51,773 nt of DNA, from assembly GCF_001429065.1 (NCBI RefSeq), contig NZ_LMIB01000001.1, positions 330,159 to 381,931 of the forward strand, written 5' to 3'. The notes beneath the pieces were generated by a model that ran no database searches, was not told the origin of the DNA, and saw nothing but the letters and a program-made list of their open reading frames with translations. Positions 50,339 to 51,773 of the stretch are shown here, in pieces. The position numbers and the translations under genes were made by a program. Position 1 is the first letter of the stretch; every line of letters begins with the position of its first letter. This stretch comes from Sphingomonas sp. Root710 (GTDB lineage: Bacteria; Pseudomonadota; Alphaproteobacteria; Sphingomonadales; Sphingomonadaceae).

Positions 50339-51773
50339 TCAGGAAGCGATGGCGTAGCTTTGTCGCCGGGGGTCTGCGGCGGCGGTGCGGATGCCGGATG
50401 CGGGATCGATGCTGGCGATGCAGACGCTGCCGGCGCGCCAGGAGCGTTCGGACCATGCGGCGACGTCGTGGCCCATGTCGCGAAGGGCGGCGAAGGTTCG
50501 CTGATCGATCGATGCTTCGAGGTTGAGGCGGCCGACGAGGCGGGAATGTGGTTCGAAGGAATCGGGGAAGTCATAGGTGGCGAAGCGGGGCGCCTCGACG
50601 GCTTCCTGGGGGTTCATCCCGAACAGGTGCATGTTGAGGAACGCCTGGGTCATGGATTGGAGCTGGACGTCGCCGCCGGGGGTTCCGATGGCCATGATCC
50701 GTCCGTCGCTAAACGCTGCGATGGCAGGGCTCGGCGTCAGGCGCGGCCTTTTCCCCGGGGCCACCGACGAGGGATGGGCGGGGTCCGCCCAGGATTGCGA
50801 ACCGCGGGACGATGGGCATATGCCGGTTCCGGGGATGACGGGGGTGTCCATCGAGACGTCGCTGGGCGTGGCGGAAAAGACGTTGCCGTCGCGATCGACG
50901 ACACAGACATAGGATGTGTATGCCGGTTCCGGGGATGACGGGGGTGTCCATCGAGACGTCGCTGGGCGTGGCGGAAAAGACGTTGCCGTCGCGATCGACG
51001 ACACAGACATAGGATGTGTCGAGGGTAACGGTTTCCCGGCCGGAGACGCCTTCGGCGACGGTGGCGCGGCTGAGGTCGATCCGGGCCGCGGCCTGTGCGG
51101 CATGTTCGCGCGAGAGCAGCCGGTCGAGGGGCACGTCGACATGATCGGGATCGCCGAAATAGCGGTCCCGGTCGGCGAAAGCGATCTTGAGCGCCTCGGT
51201 CAGGCGGTGGATGTAGGCGACCGAATTATGCGGGAGCGAGCGCAGGTCGAGTTGATCGGCGATCCGCAGCGCCTGGATCATCGAGGGACCCTGGCACCAG
51301 GGCCTGGGCGTGCAGAGTTCGAAGCCGTCGAAGGCGGCGATGACGGGTTTCTCGACAGGGGTGCGGTAGCTTGCGAGATCCTCGGCCGAGAGCAGGCCGC
51401 CATGCTCGCGATGGAACGTCAGGATGCGCGAGGCGATGTCGCCCTTGTAGAAGGCGTCGCGCGCGGCCTGCAGCCCGTCGAGCCGGTCGCCGCCGGCGGC
51501 GGCTTCGGCGTCCACCATATATTGGATGGTGTTTGCCAGGTCGCTCTGGACGAACAGCTCGCCGGGTTGCGGCGGGCGGCCCTTGGGGAGATAGATGGCG
51601 GCGTTCGAACTCCACCGGGCATATTCGTCGGCGAAGGCGGAGATGATGCTCGACATGAGCGGATACATGACGAAGCCGTCGCGGGCGAAGCGGATGGCGT
51701 CCTCGGCGACTTCGCCGAAGGTCCTGGTGCCGAACCTGTCGTCGGACGCCGCCAGACCAGTTCGCCGGTTTCG
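50339..51773 (-). pseudogene. ggt: Gamma-glutamyltransferase, frameshifted by tandem duplication; 5' end outside window
   Basis: The reading frame enters from the right edge with FGEVAEDAIRFARDGFVMYP and continues through PRPWCQGPSMIQALRIADQL to the autoprocessing site, where nucleophile Thr opens the small subunit (TSYVCVVDRDGNVFS). An exact 100-bp tandem duplication there shifts the frame, and the product runs into nonsense to a stop at 50709. The true small-subunit frame resumes in the second copy and reads to 50339 (HPSSVAPGKRP, then AIGTPGGDVQLQSM). Removing one copy restores a normal GGT. The family cleaves gamma-glutamyl bonds, usually in the periplasm. Either a recent inactivation or an assembly error explains this. 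Confidence 0.85.
50819..51019. repeat. Exact 100-bp tandem duplication inside ggt
   Basis: Bases 50819-50919 are identical to 50919-51019 (period 100 bp). The unit covers the start of the GGT small subunit (TSYVCVVDRDGNVFSATPSD onward). Because 100 is not a multiple of three, the gene is shifted out of frame. Confidence 0.95.

Noticed and set aside
50219-50938. Gly/Asp-rich plus-strand frame at the right end
   Set aside because: It overlaps the TonB terminator and lies antisense to the ggt small subunit; low-complexity shadow.
1-51773. CRISPR arrays, tRNA/rRNA genes, transposases, phage or conjugation genes
   Set aside because: Looked for repeats with regular spacers, tRNA-like clover features and transposase motifs; none seen. 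The only notable direct repeat is the 100-bp duplication in ggt.

Overview
The window is GC-rich chromosomal DNA with densely packed, mostly catabolic genes. Three TonB-dependent receptors, two Baeyer-Villiger monooxygenases, a P450, several acyl-CoA dehydrogenases and many LysR/TetR/Lrp regulators point to an alphaproteobacterium of the Sphingomonadales type (Sphingobium/Novosphingobium/Sphingomonas-like). That placement is inferred from gene content and style, not from a marker gene. I see no rRNA, tRNA, CRISPR array, IS element or phage gene.

Layout. 1-3.3 kb: tail of a LysR regulator, then an ornithine cyclodeaminase-family gene divergent from an Lrp/AsnC regulator and an ALDH7-type semialdehyde dehydrogenase (amino-acid catabolism). 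3.5-5.5 kb: a LysR regulator convergent with an SBF/bile-acid-symporter-like transporter. 5.6-17 kb: a CoA-thioester module, with alpha/beta hydrolase, enoyl-CoA hydratase, LysR, gamma-carbonic anhydrase-like protein, EthD protein, acyl-CoA dehydrogenase, acyl-CoA synthetase, a pair of probably heteromeric acyl-CoA dehydrogenase subunits, a class III CoA-transferase and a thiolase. 17-30.5 kb: oxygenation and ring cleavage, with carboxymuconolactone decarboxylase-like protein, P450, acyl-CoA-dehydrogenase-fold (HsaA/DszC-like) monooxygenase, TetR, KstD-like flavoprotein, FAH-family hydrolase, flavin hydroxylase, molybdopterin oxidoreductase, aldehyde dehydrogenase and an extradiol-type VOC protein. 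30.7-36.8 kb: TonB receptor, periplasmic cytochrome c, Tat-exported KstD-like dehydrogenase, SDR. 37-43.5 kb: HAPMO-like BVMO, HSL-type esterase, second BVMO, SDR, NTF2-like protein. 43.6-50.3 kb: TonB receptor, CoA-transferase A/B, SnoaL-like protein, third TonB receptor. 50.3 kb to the end: a gamma-glutamyltransferase gene broken by a 100-bp tandem duplication and cut by the window edge.

How it fits together. The outer-membrane receptors would import a hydrophobic ring compound. The P450, SDRs and KstD-like flavoproteins would oxidise it to ketones or enones. The BVMOs and the esterase would turn ketones into esters and cleave them. The flavin hydroxylase, VOC dioxygenase and FAH-family hydrolase would open an aromatic ring. 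CoA-transferases, CoA ligase, acyl-CoA dehydrogenases, hydratase and thiolase would finish by beta-oxidation. The mix resembles steroid, terpenoid or aryl-ketone catabolism, but the substrate cannot be named from sequence alone.

The most notable signal is regulatory. An 18-bp imperfect palindrome (consensus near CTATTCATNNGATCAGTA) recurs at eight places between 17.6 and 48.0 kb, each upstream of a catabolic operon and usually inside the spacer of a recognisable -35/-10 pair. It ties the P450, KstD, FAH, VOC/ALDH/molybdoenzyme, BVMO, CoA-transferase and TonB-receptor operons into one candidate regulon. The only TetR-family gene in the window (20479-21234) lies among these operons and is the obvious candidate repressor. 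A second motif (TATCGA...AATATT) appears at three promoters of the 7-14 kb CoA module, around the LysR gene at 7504.
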